Shown piece after piece: positions 52,707 through 62,460 of a stretch of 64,000 nt of DNA. The notes below the pieces were generated by a model, which was not told the DNA's origin, made no database searches, and worked only from the letters and a program-made list of their open reading frames with translations. Source of the DNA: Salinicoccus hispanicus (lineage in GTDB: Bacteria; Bacillota; Bacilli; Staphylococcales; Salinicoccaceae). A program made the position numbers and the translations under genes. Positions within the stretch are counted from its first letter, which is position 1. Every line of letters begins with the position of its first letter. The stretch is from assembly GCF_009831115.1 (NCBI RefSeq), contig NZ_WUUK01000004.1, positions 1 through 64,000 of the forward strand, written 5' to 3'.

Positions 52707-52750
52707 ACGAATGTTTTTATATACCACTTATAAAAACGTTCGTATTTTTA
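52707..52750 (+). terminator. dnaB terminator
   Basis: ACGAATGTTTTTATA and TATAAAAACGTTCGT pair with one mismatch-like G-T and a seven-base loop, followed by ATTTTTATT. Confidence 0.8.
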
Positions 52751-52779
52751 TTGCCTTTTATAGTGCTTATTGTTAGAAT
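52751..52779 (+). promoter_or_regulatory. purA promoter
   Basis: TTGCCT (52751-52756), 17 bases, TAGAAT (52774-52779). It begins right after the dnaB terminator. Confidence 0.7.
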
Positions 52780-52814
52780 GATTACGGTAATTCAAAGTAA
52801 ATGGGGGCAAAGAC

Positions 52815-54101
52815 ATGTCTGGAACAGTAGTAGTCGGAACACAGTGGGGCGACGAAGGCAAAGGGAAGATTACAGACTTCCTATCAGAAGACGCAGATAT
52901 CATTGCACGTTTTTCCGGAGGTAACAATGCAGGACACACCATCCAGTTCGGTGGCGAAACTTATAAACTGCACCTTGTACCTTCAGGTATATTCTATGAC
53001 GATAAAATTTCACTGATCGGCAACGGTGTCGTAATCGATCCGATCTCCATCATCAAGGAGCTTGATGGACTGATCGAACGTGGCATATCCGTCGACAACC
53101 TCAGAATCTCAAACCGTGCGCAGGTCATCCTACCCTATCATCTGCTTCAGGATGAATTGGAAGAGGAAGCGCGTGGAGATAATAAGATCGGAACCACAAA
53201 AAGAGGCATCGGACCATGCTATGTCGATAAGGCACAAAGAATCGGCATCCGTATGGCAGATCTGATTGACGAAGCAACGTTCAGAAAAAGACTGGAAGAG
53301 AACCTCAAGCTGAAAAACCATATGTTCACAGCACTTTACGAGCGTGAAGGATTCACTTTCGATGAAATCTTCGAACCATATCAGAAAGCGGCAGAGCGTC
53401 TGGCACCTTACGTGACCGACACTGCAAAAGTGCTTGATGATGCGTTCCAGAACAACCAGAAGGTCCTTTTTGAAGGCGCCCAGGGTGTCATGCTGGATAT
53501 CGACCATGGCACATATCCATTCGTTACATCCAGCAACCCGATTGCCGGCAACGTAACGGTCGGCTGTGGTGTCGGTCCGACAGCTGTCAGAAATGTTGTC
53601 GGTGTCTGCAAAGCCTATACTTCTCGTGTGGGCGATGGTCCATTCCCAACGGAGCTGTTTGACGAAAATGCCGAGCATATCCGTGAAATCGGACGTGAAT
53701 ATGGAACGACGACAGGTCGCGCGCGACGTGTCGGATGGTTCGACAGTGTCGTTGTACGCCATGCAAGACGCGTCAGCGGCATTACCGACCTCTCCCTCAA
53801 CTCCATTGATGTGCTGAGTGGTCTGGATACAGTAAAGATCTGTACAGCTTATGAGATCGACGGCAAGGAAGTGACGGAATATCCGGCTACGCTGCATGCA
53901 CTGGATCGTGCCAAGCCGATCTTCAAGACAATGCCCGGCTGGAAAGAGGACATTACAGCTATTAAACGCATCGAGGACCTTCCGGATAATGCAAGAAACT
54001 ATCTGGAGGAGATCGAGCGCCTGACTGGTGTCGACATTTCCATCTTTTCTGTCGGTCCCGATCGCAACCAGACGAATCTCCTGAAAAATTTCTGGAGCTA
54101 G
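52815..54101 (+). CDS. purA: Adenylosuccinate synthase
   Basis: PurA joins IMP and aspartate with GTP, the first step to AMP. The 428-residue product has [19 protein letters not shown] at the GTP site, GGNNAGHT, and the [13 protein letters not shown] loop. GGGGGCA precedes the ATG. It complements guaBA on the other arm: the two IMP branches lie on either side of the origin. It has its own promoter and terminator. Confidence 0.98.
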   Translation: MSGTVVVGTQWGDEGKGKITDFLSEDADIIARFSGGNNAGHTIQFGGETYKLHLVPSGIFYDDKISLIGNGVVIDPISIIKELDGLIERGISVDNLRISNRAQVILPYHLLQDELEEEARGDNKIGTTKRGIGPCYVDKAQRIGIRMADLIDEATFRKRLEENLKLKNHMFTALYEREGFTFDEIFEPYQKAAERLAPYVTDTAKVLDDAFQNNQKVLFEGAQGVMLDIDHGTYPFVTSSNPIAGNVTVGCGVGPTAVRNVVGVCKAYTSRVGDGPFPTELFDENAEHIREIGREYGTTTGRARRVGWFDSVVVRHARRVSGITDLSLNSIDVLSGLDTVKICTAYEIDGKEVTEYPATLHALDRAKPIFKTMPGWKEDITAIKRIEDLPDNARNYLEEIERLTGVDISIFSVGPDRNQTNLLKNFWS

Positions 54102-54102
54102 C

Positions 54103-54138
54103 AAATATCCCATGGCATGCCATGGGATATTTATTTTT
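54103..54138 (+). terminator. purA terminator
   Basis: A nearly loop-free palindromic stem (AAATATCCCATGG with CCATGGGATATTT) followed by a T-rich run, starting one base after the stop. Confidence 0.85.
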
Positions 54139-54158
54139 CAATAAAATTGAAGTTTCAG

Positions 54159-54188
54159 TTGAAAATGAAATTTATATCATGCTATAAT
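54159..54188 (+). promoter_or_regulatory. tRNA operon promoter
   Basis: TTGAAA (54159-54164), 18 bases, TATAAT (54183-54188) with an extended TG, about 30 bases before the first tRNA. Confidence 0.75.
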
Positions 54189-54219
54189 AACTTTTGTGTT
54201 CAATGCCGATCAATATCAA

Positions 54220-54291
54220 GGCCCGTTGGTCAAGCGGTTAAGACACCGCCCTTTCACGGCGGTAACACGGGTTCGAGTCCCGTACGGGTCA
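54220..54291 (+). tRNA. tRNA-Glu (anticodon UUC)
   Basis: 72 bases fold as a cloverleaf: acceptor GGCCCGT/ACGGGTC, anticodon loop CTTTCAC with TTC, T arm with GGTTCGAGTCC. CCA is not encoded. Confidence 0.96.
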
Positions 54292-54316
54292 CTTTTCATA
54301 TTTCATTCAACACCAT

Positions 54317-54389
54317 GGTCCCGTGGTGTAGCGGTTAACATGCCTGCCTGTCACGCAGGAGATCGCGGGTTCGATTCCCGTCGGGACCG
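54317..54389 (+). tRNA. tRNA-Asp (anticodon GUC)
   Basis: 73 bases: acceptor GGTCCCG/CGGGACC, anticodon loop CTGTCAC with GTC, T arm with GGTTCGATTCC, discriminator G as usual for Asp. CCA is not encoded. It lies 25 bases after tRNA-Glu in the same transcript. Confidence 0.96.
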
Positions 54390-54396
54390 TAGCTCA

Positions 54397-54430
54397 AAAG
54401 CCATCAGCACATAACGCTGATGGCTTTTTT
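54397..54430 (+). terminator. tRNA operon terminator
   Basis: AAAGCCATCAG and CTGATGGCTTT pair around a nine-base loop and end in six T. Confidence 0.92.
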
Positions 54431-54523
54431 ACTATGCCCGGATGGAAATAAATATGGAAAAGTGATACATTTATAGTGGATATGACTATGCAAACAGGCA
54501 CTTAACGAAAGTGAGGGAATGAA

Positions 54524-55225
54524 ATGCCTAAGAAAATCGTTGTAGTGGATGATGAAAGACCCATCGCTGATATATTGGAATTCAACCTTGGGAAGGAAGG
54601 CTATGAAGTGCATTGCGCCTATGATGGCAATGATGCATTGGCACTGATACTTGAAGTCGTGCCGGATATCGTACTGCTTGATATCATGCTGCCGGGGATG
54701 GATGGCATGGAAGTGTGCCGCGAAGTCCGCAAGACACATGATATGCCGATTATCATGCTGACAGCCAAGGATTCCGAAATAGACAAGGTGCTTGGTCTCG
54801 AACTGGGTGCCGATGACTATGTGACAAAACCATTTTCAACACGTGAACTGATTGCTCGTGTCAAAGCCAACTTGAGAAGAAATGTCGAGACGGCGGCGAA
54901 GGATCAGGAACCGGAGAACAACAACATCCAGGTCAAGGCCATCACGGTCATACCGGATTCCTATGCCATCAAGAAGAATGACAGGGACATTGAACTCACC
55001 CATCGTGAATTCGAACTGTTCAATTATCTGGCGCAGCACCTCTCCCAAGTGATGACGCGGGAGCATCTGCTCGAAACTGTATGGGGCTATGACTATTTTG
55101 GTGACGTCCGTACCGTAGATGTAACGGTCAGAAGACTCAGGGAGAAGATTGAAGATGATCCTTCCCATCCGGAATACCTGATGACAAGAAGAGGTGTCGG
55201 GTATTACATTCAAGGTGACGAATAA
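54524..55225 (+). CDS. walR: Essential response regulator WalR
   Basis: WalR controls cell-wall hydrolase genes and is essential in most Firmicutes. The 233-residue product has a receiver domain with phospho-acceptor D53 (VLLDIMLPG), T101 in DDYVTKPF (the site phosphorylated by the PASTA kinase in relatives), and an OmpR-type winged helix (about 130-230). It heads walR-walK-walH-walI-walJ. Confidence 0.98.
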   Translation: MPKKIVVVDDERPIADILEFNLGKEGYEVHCAYDGNDALALILEVVPDIVLLDIMLPGMDGMEVCREVRKTHDMPIIMLTAKDSEIDKVLGLELGADDYVTKPFSTRELIARVKANLRRNVETAAKDQEPENNNIQVKAITVIPDSYAIKKNDRDIELTHREFELFNYLAQHLSQVMTREHLLETVWGYDYFGDVRTVDVTVRRLREKIEDDPSHPEYLMTRRGVGYYIQGDE

Positions 55226-55240
55226 AGGGGTTAACACTTA

Positions 55241-57082
55241 ATGAAGCAGTTTTTTAGAAATCTGCAATCTCTTCATATAAAGCTTGTAATCATATATGTG
55301 CTCCTCATCGTCATCGGCATGCAGATCATCGGTCTGTATTTTACGAATACGCTTGAGAAGGAACTGACCGGGAATTTCCAGGATAATATCGAAACCCAGG
55401 TCAGCCTTATAGATACGAGGGTCAAGGAACTGTACACGGAACATGGTGATGACGGTGAACAGTTCAGGGAAGAGGTTCAGAGTCTGCTTTCCGATTATGG
55501 AAACAGGCCGGAAATCGAAGAAATCAGATATGTAAACTCCGATAATGTCCTGATGGCGACAAGCCGCATATCCAATGAATCGAGTATCGGTTCTCGGATC
55601 AACGCGCCGCTGACTGAAGAAGCCGTCACCACCGGTACGCCGAACGAGGAGATCTATGTCAATGTAGAGCAGGACCATCAGCGTGTGTGGCTACTGAACC
55701 AGCCTGTCATCCAGGACAATCAGATTCTTGGTGCCATCTATGCTGCCTCGAATATCGAGACGGTTTACCAGCAGCTTGAATCGATCAACAATACTTTCAT
55801 CATTGCCACTTTGATTTCATTGATCATTACGAGCATTCTCGGAATCTTTATTGCACGGACCATTACAAAACCGATTACGGACATGAGAAACCAGGCACTG
55901 CTCATGTCGGAGGGTGACTATACATCACGGGTGAAAATATACAGCAGTGATGAAATCGGTGAACTCGCAGGATCTTTCAACATACTGTCGAAACGTGTAC
56001 AGGAGGCCCAGGCCAATACCGAGAGCGAGAAGAAGCGTCTCGACTCCGTCATCACCCACATGTCGGATGGCATCATTGCTACAGACCGCAGAGGGCGTGT
56101 CCGGGTCGTCAATGAAATGGCACTGGATATGCTCGGCATGTCCGGCCAGGACCTTCACGGCGAGGATATGCTCGAAATTCTGAAGCTGGACGTGGATATG
56201 GCAGTTGAAGACATTCAGGAGATGAATGAAAGCCAGCTGCTGTTCCTCGATAACGATGAGGAAGAGACGACAATCCGTGTCAATTTCTCCACTATCGTGA
56301 AGGATACCGGTTTTATCAACGGCTATATCGCGGTGCTGCATGATGTCACTGAGCAGGAGCGTGTGGATAACGAGCGCAGGGAATTTGTCGCCAATGTCTC
56401 CCATGAACTCAGAACACCCCTTACTTCCATGAGAAGCTATATTGAAGCACTGCAGGAAGGTGCCTGGAAGAATGATACCCTCGCACCGAAGTTCCTCGGT
56501 GTGACACGCGAAGAGACGGACCGCATGATACGTCTGGTTGAAGATCTCCTTCAACTCTCGAGGATGGATAATGAAGCAGAGGAACTGACGCGTGAAATTG
56601 TCGATTTCAATATGTTCCTGAACCGCATCATCGACCGCTTCGAGATGACCCATAAGGATGAGGTCGAGTTTGTACGCAATATCCCCTCCACTCCAATATT
56701 TACAGAAGTCGCAGTGGATAAGATGGGTCAGGTGCTTGATAATGTCATTTCGAATGCCATCAAATATTCAAGCAGAACGAATAAAAAAGTAGAGTTCCAT
56801 GTGAAACAGAACCGTCTCTACAACCGTATGACGGTACAGATCAAGGATAATGGTCTTGGAATTCCGGCAAGCAAGGTCGATCGCATTTTCGAACGCTTCT
56901 ATCGTGTCGACAAGGGCCGTGCACGCAAGATGGGTGGCACGGGACTTGGACTGGCCATCTCGAAAGAAATCATAGAAGCCCATGATGGTAAGATCTGGGC
57001 CAACAGTGTAGAAAATAAAGGTACAACAATCTTCATCAATCTGCCGTGTGAAACACTTGAGGAGGATGATTGGGGTGTATAG
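55241..57082 (+). CDS. walK: Sensor histidine kinase WalK
   Basis: WalK phosphorylates WalR. The 613-residue product has two membrane helices (about 13-33 and 183-205) flanking an extracellular Cache/PAS-like domain. HAMP (about 206-258), PAS (about 265-370), the HisKA domain with H388 in [10 protein letters not shown] and a HATPase domain ending FINLP follow. H273, D276, H367 and E371 match the zinc-binding residues described for the Staphylococcus aureus PAS domain, so this control may be conserved. It starts 15 bases after walR. Confidence 0.98.
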   Translation: MKQFFRNLQSLHIKLVIIYVLLIVIGMQIIGLYFTNTLEKELTGNFQDNIETQVSLIDTRVKELYTEHGDDGEQFREEVQSLLSDYGNRPEIEEIRYVNSDNVLMATSRISNESSIGSRINAPLTEEAVTTGTPNEEIYVNVEQDHQRVWLLNQPVIQDNQILGAIYAASNIETVYQQLESINNTFIIATLISLIITSILGIFIARTITKPITDMRNQALLMSEGDYTSRVKIYSSDEIGELAGSFNILSKRVQEAQANTESEKKRLDSVITHMSDGIIATDRRGRVRVVNEMALDMLGMSGQDLHGEDMLEILKLDVDMAVEDIQEMNESQLLFLDNDEEETTIRVNFSTIVKDTGFINGYIAVLHDVTEQERVDNERREFVANVSHELRTPLTSMRSYIEALQEGAWKNDTLAPKFLGVTREETDRMIRLVEDLLQLSRMDNEAEELTREIVDFNMFLNRIIDRFEMTHKDEVEFVRNIPSTPIFTEVAVDKMGQVLDNVISNAIKYSSRTNKKVEFHVKQNRLYNRMTVQIKDNGLGIPASKVDRIFERFYRVDKGRARKMGGTGLGLAISKEIIEAHDGKIWANSVENKGTTIFINLPCETLEEDDWGV

Positions 57083-58388
57083 AGAGACAGTCAAATCCAT
57101 CATCCTTTTCACTCTGGTTGTGAGCAGTGCCATACTGACATATATGGTATGGAGCTATCAGCCAGAGTTTTCACAGATTGATACTTCAATTGAATCCACC
57201 TCGAATACCGGCCAGGGGGAACCTCTGCCGTTTGAAAGTGTCATGCGTGCCTATCAGCTCATCTGGGTGAATGGAGAAGAGGCGAGAGGCACGATAGATG
57301 AAGATGCTGTTGTCGGTGTCAGGGAGTTTCTGGATGGTACCAGAATCACTGATATCAATGTGTACAATAATATGAACCGCCTTGACCCTACCGTAAAGGA
57401 GGATGGCAGTGAGGAGTTTCTGATTGTCGACTATCCATCGGAGATGCCTGCAAAGTCATTGTTCCAGATACTCGGATTCGAGTACGAAGAAACGCTGCCG
57501 GACTACAAATTCGACCGGATTGTCGTGGATATTGCCTCCCCTCAAGTCACTTTCTTCATGCTGAATGAAGCATTGGACCGTGTAGCGGTTGCACAGACGG
57601 ACATGGAGAGCGATTATCTGCTATCCATCGTCAACGATTATGAAGATTCATTTGAAGACTATACAGGCCTCATCACCAATCAGCAGACCGCAAACAACAA
57701 GACTGCCATCTATGGACCGGATGCACCTGGAGAAGTCAGCGTGATGAGTTTCCTATCCGCACAGATCAGCATAGACACAATCAACGATATTCTTTTCATG
57801 GAAGATGAAGTCAGTGTGTCACAGAACGAAAATGTATATGTTTATGAAGCGGAAAATGGACTGGCCACATACAATACAGACACCTACAACTACGTATACA
57901 CCAACCTGAATGAATCCCTATCTTCAGAACGCGACCCCCATCAGACCATACAGCGCAGCTTCAACTTCCTCAATTCCCATATCGGTCTGGCTCCTGAGCA
58001 TATACTGTTCGATTACGAAGAGGAAGGCAACCAGTCGATCTATCGGTATACGCTGAACGGCTATGCGGTATTCAGTGATGAGATTGCGATGACAATCAGC
58101 ACAAAATATGGCAGCAATGCCCTATTCGAATACGAACGGCCGCTGCTCTACATCAACGCACAAGTACCGAGCGAAGAGACGGAGAAGCTGGCGCGTATAG
58201 AAGATGTCAGATATGAAATTGCACTGAATGAAGCACTTGATCTCCAGAAAGTATCCAAAATCACGATCGGCTACAATTTGCGTTTTTCAGAGGAACAGAC
58301 CGAACTCAATCTGGTGAATTTCACTCCTGAGTGGTACGTGAAGTATGATGGTGAATGGTTGCGCTACAATGAAGGAGGATTGCAGTAA
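57075..58388 (+). CDS. walH: WalK-regulatory protein WalH (YycH)
   Basis: WalH is a membrane-anchored extracellular protein that modulates WalK together with WalI. The 437-residue product has a short cytoplasmic start, one N-terminal membrane helix (about 6-28) and a long outside region of the YycH fold. I chose GTG 57075, nine bases after GGAGG and overlapping the walK stop; ATGs at 57048 and 57066 precede or abut that site. Coupled to walI by a TAATG overlap. Confidence 0.93.
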   Translation: MYRETVKSIILFTLVVSSAILTYMVWSYQPEFSQIDTSIESTSNTGQGEPLPFESVMRAYQLIWVNGEEARGTIDEDAVVGVREFLDGTRITDINVYNNMNRLDPTVKEDGSEEFLIVDYPSEMPAKSLFQILGFEYEETLPDYKFDRIVVDIASPQVTFFMLNEALDRVAVAQTDMESDYLLSIVNDYEDSFEDYTGLITNQQTANNKTAIYGPDAPGEVSVMSFLSAQISIDTINDILFMEDEVSVSQNENVYVYEAENGLATYNTDTYNYVYTNLNESLSSERDPHQTIQRSFNFLNSHIGLAPEHILFDYEEEGNQSIYRYTLNGYAVFSDEIAMTISTKYGSNALFEYERPLLYINAQVPSEETEKLARIEDVRYEIALNEALDLQKVSKITIGYNLRFSEEQTELNLVNFTPEWYVKYDGEWLRYNEGGLQ

Positions 58389-59164
58389 TGGATTGGAAAC
58401 TGACCAAATCCCTCTATATCCTTGTATTCCTGCTCATCAATGTTGCCCTGCTGGTGATGTACTACAATAAGCAGCAGGAGGAGATCAGGGAAATAGAAGA
58501 CGCACCGAGTGTACTGGAATCAACAAATATCGATCTCTCACAGCTTCCGGGATATGATCCCGAACAGCTGACGATCCTTGCTGGAGAGAGGGTTGATTTT
58601 GCGGAAGTCGAAGAGGTTGATGATGAGGCTGTCGAGATAACCAATGAGGACTTCATCATTCATCAGAGTTTTGAAAGCGGAGATATTTCCCCAGTGATGG
58701 AACAGGAATCTTTGGAAGCCCATAAAAATGATCAGGTTTACAGGGGCGGCGAATACAAGTATGATGATGTAATGAGCAATGACGATTATATGCTGTTCAA
58801 TCAGTATTATGATGACTACCCTATTTTCAACCACGAAGCAGCCCGTGTGCTATATAGAGGTGAAGGTGTCGAGGCAGCGGAGTATGAACAGGGCTACATC
58901 ATCAATCTGCATGAAAACAGCCACACCTCCCCGATCACAGCAAGAAAACCGAGACAGGTCATATCGGATCTGTATCTCCGTGAGAGAATTTCCGGAGAAG
59001 CGGTCATAGAAAATGCCAGACTCGGATACTACATCATTCTCAATGACGAAGACCAGGTGCTTCTCAGACCAAAATGGGAGTTCCAGGTCACTGATCAGGA
59101 CGTCGAAAAGACCATCTATGTCGATGCCATCAGTGAAACAGAAGATATTATCGAAAGTGAGTGA
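58388..59164 (+). CDS. walI: WalK-regulatory protein WalI (YycI)
   Basis: WalI pairs with WalH at the membrane to adjust WalK activity. The 258-residue product has a single N-terminal membrane helix (about 8-26, SLYILVFLLINVALLVMYY), an acidic linker and an extracellular YycI domain with two similar beta-rich halves. The ATG overlaps the walH stop by one base. Confidence 0.94.
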   Translation: MDWKLTKSLYILVFLLINVALLVMYYNKQQEEIREIEDAPSVLESTNIDLSQLPGYDPEQLTILAGERVDFAEVEEVDDEAVEITNEDFIIHQSFESGDISPVMEQESLEAHKNDQVYRGGEYKYDDVMSNDDYMLFNQYYDDYPIFNHEAARVLYRGEGVEAAEYEQGYIINLHENSHTSPITARKPRQVISDLYLRERISGEAVIENARLGYYIILNDEDQVLLRPKWEFQVTDQDVEKTIYVDAISETEDIIESE

Positions 59165-59169
59165 CAGTA

Positions 59170-59958
59170 ATGAAGATGAGCGTGTTAGCCAGCGGTTCCA
59201 CTGGGAACAGCACGTATATAGAAACTGAAAAAGGCAGCTTGCTCATAGATGTGGGACTTTCCTGCAAAAGAATTGAAGAGTCTTTGAACACACTCGATAC
59301 CTCCTTGAACAATGTAGATGCCATACTCATCACTCATGAGCATAGCGATCACATCAAAGGACTCAAAGTCATCTCAAAACGCTACGGCATTCCAATCTAT
59401 GCCAACGAAAAGACATGGCAGAGAATTGAAGCCAAGGACATCGCAGTCCATAGTGATCAGAGATTCCATTTCAATCCTCTGGAGGAGAAAGAACTGCTCG
59501 GGATGAATGTCCAGTCTTTCAATGTCTCCCATGACGCCATCGATCCCCAGTTCTACACATTCATGAAAGACAACAAGAAAATTTCCGTAATTACAGATAC
59601 AGGTTATATTTCCGACCAGATGAAAGGCATCATTAAAGATAGCGATGTTTTCATATTCGAAAGCAATCACGATGTCGATATGCTGAGAATGGGCAGATAT
59701 CCATGGGTGACCAAACAGAGGATACTTTCCGATGTCGGTCACGTGTCCAATGAAGATGCTGCCCATGCCATGCGTGACGTTATAACGGACCGTACGAAAC
59801 GCATATATCTAAGCCACCTGAGTCTGGATAACAATATAAAAGAACTGGCCAAAATGAGCGTTGAGCAAGTGCTGAACCAGTATGATATCGATACAGACAA
59901 CCATATAATGATCAGTGATACAGATAAAGCTGTACCGACGAAAATATACCAGATATAA
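59170..59958 (+). CDS. walJ: Metallo-beta-lactamase-fold hydrolase WalJ (YycJ)
   Basis: WalJ belongs to the metallo-beta-lactamase fold group of nucleases and is linked to DNA replication and repair. The 262-residue product has LASGSTGNSTYIE at the start and the metal motif THEHSDHIKGL (about 56-66), then SHD, DTG and ESNHD. ATG 59170 is my choice; a GTG at 59161 overlapping walI is an alternative since no strong ribosome site marks either. htrA, which follows in Bacillus, is absent. Confidence 0.94.
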   Translation: MKMSVLASGSTGNSTYIETEKGSLLIDVGLSCKRIEESLNTLDTSLNNVDAILITHEHSDHIKGLKVISKRYGIPIYANEKTWQRIEAKDIAVHSDQRFHFNPLEEKELLGMNVQSFNVSHDAIDPQFYTFMKDNKKISVITDTGYISDQMKGIIKDSDVFIFESNHDVDMLRMGRYPWVTKQRILSDVGHVSNEDAAHAMRDVITDRTKRIYLSHLSLDNNIKELAKMSVEQVLNQYDIDTDNHIMISDTDKAVPTKIYQI

Positions 59959-59960
59959 AG

Positions 59961-60159
59961 TTATACACAGAAATGTGTGAAAAGTATGTGGATAAATAGT
60001 CATAAATGTGGGTAAAGTATAAAAATGTGGATAACTTAGCAGTCAGTAGAGGATTACTGGCTGCTTTTCTCATATTTATGTGAGCAGAATGATTAAAAAA
60101 TTATAATATACATAGTGGATGAGTAATTATCCGTGGATATGTGGAAGAACTGTGGATAA
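59961..60159. other. DnaA-box cluster upstream of rlmH
   Basis: Three exact TGTGGATAA boxes (59987, 60026 and 60151), one TTATACACA (59961) and one near match TGTGGGTAA (60007) lie in about 200 bases between walJ and rlmH. The density is comparable to the origin, about 27 kb away. The boxes could titrate DnaA or control rlmH; no dnaA-trio element is visible. Confidence 0.8.
60038..60070 (+). terminator. wal operon terminator
   Basis: AGCAGTCAGTA and TACTGGCTGCT pair with one G-T and a short loop, followed by TTTTCT. Confidence 0.75.
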
Positions 60160-60172
60160 CCAGGAGGAATGT

Positions 60173-60652
60173 ATGAAAGTCACTTTAATAACTGTGGGCA
60201 AGTTGAAAGAGAAGTACTGGCAGCAGGCTGTGGATGAATATAAGAAGCGGCTCAGCGGCTATACAAAACTCGAACTGGTCGAAGTGCCCGACGAGAAAGA
60301 ACCCAACAATGCCAGCGAGAAGGACATAGAAAACATCAAGGATAAGGAAGCCGAGAAGATCTTATCCAGAATCAAGGACAGCCAGCATGTAGTAACACTT
60401 GAGATACACGGAAAAACCTATACCAGCGAACAGCTCGCCAAGCAGTATCAGCAGTGGATGAACACTGGAAAGAGCGACGTCGTGTTCATCATCGGCGGCA
60501 GCAATGGGCTCGGTCAGGCCGTCAAAAAGCGTTCCGATCAGGAAATCAGCTTCGGCACCCTCACTTATCCCCATCAGATGATGAAGGTGATGCTCATGGA
60601 ACAGATTTATAGAGCGAATAAGATCATCAAGAATGAGAGTTACCATAAATGA
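60173..60652 (+). CDS. rlmH: 23S rRNA pseudouridine-1915 N3-methyltransferase RlmH (OrfX)
   Basis: RlmH methylates pseudouridine 1915 of 23S rRNA. The 159-residue product matches the Staphylococcus length and is a SPOUT methyltransferase, with the SAM-binding knot region [13 protein letters not shown] (about 103-115) and the ending [17 protein letters not shown] 60173 follows AGGAGG; the frame is open from 60119. In staphylococci the last codons of this gene are the attachment site of SCC elements. Confidence 0.97.
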   Translation: MKVTLITVGKLKEKYWQQAVDEYKKRLSGYTKLELVEVPDEKEPNNASEKDIENIKDKEAEKILSRIKDSQHVVTLEIHGKTYTSEQLAKQYQQWMNTGKSDVVFIIGGSNGLGQAVKKRSDQEISFGTLTYPHQMMKVMLMEQIYRANKIIKNESYHK

Positions 60653-60660
60653 TATCGAGG
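60635..60660 (+). other. Potential SCC-type attachment site at the rlmH 3' end
   Basis: The gene ends in GAGTTACCATAAATGATATC, which shares CATAAATGAT with the SCCmec attachment core of Staphylococcus aureus (ATCATAAATGATGCGG). I did not find a second copy within the window, so integration is not shown. Confidence 0.4.
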
Positions 60661-60985
60661 GATAGTGCTACTCTATCAGTGTGGGTGATACCACTCCTTG
60701 ATGGATCAGGTGCCTACGTGACACTGACTGCCATCCACTGCGGATGAGATTCAGCGTCTACAAGTATGCGACCTGTCGCCTTGAAAATTTGGACCTAGCA
60801 ATGCATTAGATTATCGGTAAGCTCCAGGGCTCGGGTTCACTTGGCCACACTCGAACCACTCGTATTCCACACATGACATTTCGCTATCCACTTCATTCGT
60901 GTCTCTACCAAGTTCATCACAAAACTAACATGAGTTTTTGATAGAAAGACTATCTCATGGAGAACCTAACAACAGTAGCGGATAC
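60653..60985. other. Gene-free region with many short inverted repeats
   Basis: No convincing gene is present. Several hairpins can be drawn: GATAG/CTATC (60661-60677), GTGG/CCAC (60681-60694) and CATCC/GGATG (60732-60746). The base composition is less AT-rich than most spacers here. It could be a structured RNA, or the non-coding end of a lost insertion element (for example IS110-type, whose ends encode a structured RNA). I recognise neither with certainty. Confidence 0.4.
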
Positions 60986-61013
60986 TTACATAAGCTTTTC
61001 ATTGTGGTAGAAT
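60986..61013 (+). promoter_or_regulatory. Likely promoter of the YeeE/YedE gene
   Basis: TTACAT (60986-60991), 16 bases, TAGAAT (61008-61013), about 50 bases before the start codon. Confidence 0.5.
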
Positions 61014-61062
61014 GAGCACTCACTATTGCGTAGATAAATTCAGTTAAAATAAAGGGGTCTAT

Positions 61063-62286
61063 ATGACACAAAAGAAAGATCATTCTTCTAAATCGAACGC
61101 ATCAGAGCCAACATCAAGAGATCCTCAAAATTTACTGACCGTTTTAGGTATTCTGGTTGTCTTCCTCATCACTTATCTCGCCTATCAAGCTTCCGGTTTG
61201 GAATTCGTGCTTTTGTTTTGGGTGGGTGTCCTCATCGGATTCGCGTTATTTCATGCTCGTTTTGGTTTCGCCTCTGTTTATCGACAAATAGTCGAAACTG
61301 GAAATACAGAGATGCTGCGTGCACATATGTTTATGTTAGGAACTGCAACTACGTTATTTGTTCCTATCTTAATGTTTGATATCAGCGCATTCTCGAATAC
61401 GACTGAAGGAGCGCTTTCGCCTATAAGTATTGGATTAGTAATCGGTGCTTTCATTTTTGGTTTCGGGATGGAGATGGGCAGCGGGCTTGCGCCTGCCTCT
61501 TTTTATACGGCAAAAGGTGGCCGCACAGCCTTGCTGTGTACTCTGTTTGGGTTTCTGACCGGAGCTGTAGTTGGCGCTTACCATTTCGCTTTTTGGAATG
61601 AGAAACTTCCCTCCGCTCCTGAAGTTTCTTTGGCCACCGATACTGGTCTTGGTTATTTCGGTGCTTGGGGGGTACAAGCTGCAATTTTCGCGTTGATTAT
61701 TATCCTTTCCTATGTATATAAAAAAAGAAAAAGACCGCCCTTACTGCCTTCACTCCCCACCGCTGTCGGATGGAAGAAAATTGTTTTCGGTTCCTGGCCG
61801 CTTTGGGTGGGTGCACTTGTTCTTGCCGTCCTCAACGCCGCTGTTTTTATAATTCAGGGAGAACCTTGGAAACTCACGGCCGCCTTTACGCTGTGGGGAT
61901 CCAAGCTACTGATGAACCTTGGTATCGATGTAGCACAATGGGAGTACTGGGTTGTAGAGGAAAGACTCGGAGCTTTAATAGAACCTCTCATGATGGATTC
62001 AGTAAGTGTACTCAACTTAGGCGTTATTCTTGGTACTTTTCTTTCCTTAACGCTTGGAGGAATGATTCGATTTTCCAAAATTCATCTCCATCTTGCTCTC
62101 CTGGCACTTGCAGGAGGTTTGCTTATGGGATACGGAGCCACTATATCCTTTGGAGCAAACATTGGTGCTTATTTCAGTGGTATCGCTTCTTTTAGTCTGC
62201 ATGCCTGGATCTGGGCGGTGATGGCAATTATGGGTGTGAACGCGGCCTATATGGTGGGAAAGAAACTTAACCTTGTATCGAAATAG
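61063..62286 (+). CDS. YeeE/YedE-family membrane transporter lacking the usual cysteines
   Basis: The 407-residue protein has a hydrophilic N-terminus (1-24) and about ten membrane helices in two similar halves. It resembles YeeE/YedE (TsuA-like) sulfur-compound transporters, best seen in GGLLMGYGATISFGANIGAYFSGIASFSLHAW near the C-terminus. In most members the positions here reading GSG (GMEMGSGLAPASFY) and GAN carry cysteines that relay thiosulfate; both are replaced, and the only cysteine is in ALLCTLFG. The substrate may therefore differ. AAGGGG precedes the ATG. It is probably part of an accessory region. Confidence 0.82.
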   Translation: MTQKKDHSSKSNASEPTSRDPQNLLTVLGILVVFLITYLAYQASGLEFVLLFWVGVLIGFALFHARFGFASVYRQIVETGNTEMLRAHMFMLGTATTLFVPILMFDISAFSNTTEGALSPISIGLVIGAFIFGFGMEMGSGLAPASFYTAKGGRTALLCTLFGFLTGAVVGAYHFAFWNEKLPSAPEVSLATDTGLGYFGAWGVQAAIFALIIILSYVYKKRKRPPLLPSLPTAVGWKKIVFGSWPLWVGALVLAVLNAAVFIIQGEPWKLTAAFTLWGSKLLMNLGIDVAQWEYWVVEERLGALIEPLMMDSVSVLNLGVILGTFLSLTLGGMIRFSKIHLHLALLALAGGLLMGYGATISFGANIGAYFSGIASFSLHAWIWAVMAIMGVNAAYMVGKKLNLVSK

Positions 62287-62460
62287 CAAAGAAAGTAACG
62301 CCTAAGAAAAAAAATATAGTCATTGTTTATGAGAAACGAATGATTGCGGAAGAATACTCAATAAAAAATTATCGGAAATATGGTTATTATTGTAATAATC
62401 ACAGTATAAATTGATATCTTGAAAACTATTATAAATAATTGAATAGATGGGAGGTTCGGG

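Noticed and set aside
53130-54113. Open frame of 327 codons on the minus strand
   Set aside because: Antisense shadow of purA that also runs over its terminator.
60742-60807. 21-codon open frame in the gap after rlmH
   Set aside because: No ribosome site and the frame crosses hairpins; more likely non-coding.
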